The position numbers and the translations under genes are program-made. Source: Gibbula magus (lineage: Eukaryota > Mollusca > Gastropoda > Trochida > Trochidae). Taken from it: 64,000 bases of DNA. The stretch covers positions 50,014,630-50,078,629 of the forward strand of contig OW388297.1 of assembly GCA_936450465.1 (NCBI GenBank). Direction: 5' to 3'. Below, one piece after another: positions 62,031 through 64,000 of the stretch; positions within the stretch are counted from its first letter, which is position 1; the number at the start of each line of letters is the position of its first letter. Under the pieces are notes generated by a model, which was not told the origin of the DNA, ran no database searches, and worked only from the letters and a program-made list of their open reading frames with translations.

Positions 62031-63697
62031 CATTGTATGAAGGGTCATTACCTGATTAGGTGTGTATTGACTATGTGATTGGATGTACAACATGTAACGT
62101 GAGGGTAACCATTTATTCTTAATTCTAATACGTTGGAGAGGATTCGAATCGCCTCAGTTGTCTCAAATCATAAAATCTCTCAAAATTTCTATTCAAAAGG
62201 ATAGACCCCTACAAACTCCACATAACAGGCTGTTAAGTTCTTACACATTTGAAGGAAGAGGCATTGCAGCAGCCCATTTTCGAAGTCGATTACTGGACTT
62301 TTGACTGCGCATTAGACCAAGCTTTGCGTGCAGATCTCACATTGTGTCTGTTTTGGTGGAGTATTGTTATTTGTCCTCTCTGCCTTTGCATACTTAAAGG
62401 AAAATCGAAAGGAATTATTGTGTCAATAGAAATCTACAGTAACATAGCATGTGTGTTCCTTTCGAATTACTCTATTTTCGAAGTCTGTGCAACAGAGCCT
62501 TTAACATGATCAATGATATTTTTCATGATGTTATCATCCCCGCTCATGTCAAGGAAGTAAACGATTTGTGCTGAACATCACTGATTTAATAGATTCGTGT
62601 AAGAATATTTCGGGCTTTCTTCCATATTTACTTTAATCATACCCTAAGGTGTTATAAATATCGTGATGTGCCACTCACCGGATCTGATACGTTTACCTGC
62701 ACATCCTAATGGAATTTCATACGTTGTTATAAGTAATCTCTCCAATGAAATAAAATGAACCGGATAGAACCTAAAAATTGGCCATTTTCGCAAATGCATG
62801 TTTATCAGTCAAGACATTGTACCTTGACATGTTTGTGGGATGTTTCAAAGCAAATCATATGATATTTAATGAAAAATACTAACAGTGTAGTTACGTCTTA
62901 TCTATGAATAACCTTAGACTACTAATATTTAACAAAGGACCACACCTTATACATAGATATATAGAAATATGCATATATACATATAGAAATGTAAGTTGTA
63001 CGTACTTGAATTTTTTTTATTTTATTTTGATTACATGTAAACCCTTGAAGCTAGCACCTAATTTTGGCATAACTAGGAAGTAGGGAAGTTAGTTACAAGC
63101 GGGAAATTATTGAGATTGAGACACAAATTTAATTATATTGCAAAAATTAAATTAGTGTTCGCGGGACACCGCAAAACCACAGCAGCCCCGAAACTAAATA
63201 CCTCGCCTCTCACTCCACAGCCACAATAAAATGCGAACCTTTTACTAAATATACCACAAAAGACAATTGAACATTAATTCTACCATGACATTTTAAAATC
63301 CTTGTTTTTGATTGGTTTATTTTATGGTCGAACGGAGGTTCGAACACGATTTTTGTGAACGCCGATTTACCGCGTTTGGATACATGGTGACGTAAGATTC
63401 TAGGCCAAACTATGTCATTGAAATAAACATGCGTAAATCAGTTATCTTCACTTTACGGTTTCCATCATGTTTTCCTTCTACGCAATTTACTCTGTGACGC
63501 CTTCGGCTCCGAATGATAAAAAGCGGTATCGAATCTACGTTAGACTCACAAAAAGTTAAAAACACAGTAGGTTTATCTCCTAAATTTTAAAAATTGCATA
63601 TACAACAAGAAACATTCAGATCTCATGACTATCACTTGGTTGACTTCAAACAAGGTTGATTATCATTGAAATCAGTAGAAACAAGTTGAATTATCAC
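62031..63697. other. Unassigned stretch
   Basis: No gene recognised. An 86-codon frame at 62249-62509 lacks a recognisable domain; its translation is Cys/Leu-rich and may be chance. Confidence 0.4.
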
Positions 63698-64000
63698 TGC
63701 AGTCTCTACTAATAACATGGTCATAACTCATATCATGTGACCTTGACCTCTGATCGCCAATTACACAATCAATAATCATTTTTCATTGTGTATGACATTC
63801 ATGTAATGATTCAAAGTGCTCATAGTTAAAATAAGGTATATTCGCAAATGAATGTTTAAACTGGTGACGTTGACGTTGACGTTGACCATATCACGTGACC
63901 TTGACCTTTCAACTTCAACGTCAAATAATCAATGATCATTGTTCATTGTGTATAACAATCATGTAATGATTCAAAGTGTTCCTAGTTAAATAAGATATAT
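63698..64000 (+). repeat. ~159-bp tandem repeat, truncated by window edge
   Basis: TCACGTGACCTTGACCT-type sequence occurs at about 63738 and 63896, and TCATGTAATGATTCAAAGTG at 63800 and 63960, giving a period of 158-160 bp. Each unit carries TGACCTTGACCT, two direct TGACCT half-sites, and one unit also has a (GACGTT)n run at 63866-63884. The array continues beyond 64000, so copy number and the host element are unknown. Confidence 0.85.

Overview
This window looks like non-coding, repeat-dense nuclear DNA from an animal, most likely a marine mollusc; I cannot place it to species. Three things point that way. The sequence is AT-rich throughout with no long open reading frame. It carries a tRNA-derived SINE whose tail reads GGCGTTAAAC-CCCAACTCACC. 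It also carries Helentron/HINE ('pearl'-like) elements with tandem-repeat cores, of the type common in bivalve and gastropod genomes. No complete host gene, rRNA or functional tRNA gene is visible. The window is best read as an intergenic region or the inside of a very large intron.

Layout. 1-13.5 kb: mostly unique AT-rich DNA with a foldback element (440-787), a TA-flanked MITE (3386-3909), a 76-bp minisatellite (5950-6490) and the 3' end of a dead LINE (10045-10504). 13.5-18.2 kb: a 183-bp (CT)n tract, a possible 54-codon ORF, and a short element with 9-bp target-site duplications (16896-17319). 18.2-20.7 kb: a HINE-like element holding 16 copies of an exactly 145-bp repeat. Each typical unit carries a palindrome of four GGGGTCA-type half-sites, and the array shows a 5-unit (725-bp) higher-order period.

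21-30.2 kb: several MITEs, a poly-G tract, an 86-bp satellite followed by a second copy of the TA-flanked MITE, a 3'-truncated SINE and a TTAA-MITE fragment. 32.5-33.1 kb: a degenerate ~53-bp minisatellite. 38.1-38.5 kb: the only stretch that resembles a host exon, and weakly. 39-46.4 kb: the densest transposon cluster, with a foldback hairpin, two copies of a GGTACATCC-ended MITE (one nested inside a TTAA MITE), a 1.3-kb relative of the 16.9-kb element, a second HINE-like element, and a degenerate tandem array interrupted by another TTAA MITE.

48.6-64 kb: a 5'-truncated SINE, minisatellites, (CTA)n and (TA)n tracts, a full-length SINE with intact pol III boxes and a 12-bp target-site duplication, a tRNA-Asp-like relic, another 9-bp-TSD MITE, a 23-bp minisatellite, and a ~159-bp tandem repeat with TGACCT half-sites that runs off the right edge.

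The genes do not work together as a pathway here, because there are none to speak of. The coherent story is of successive transposon insertion, several with exact target-site duplications, and local tandem amplification. All family assignments come from reading structure (termini, target duplications, internal homology between copies), not from database searches.
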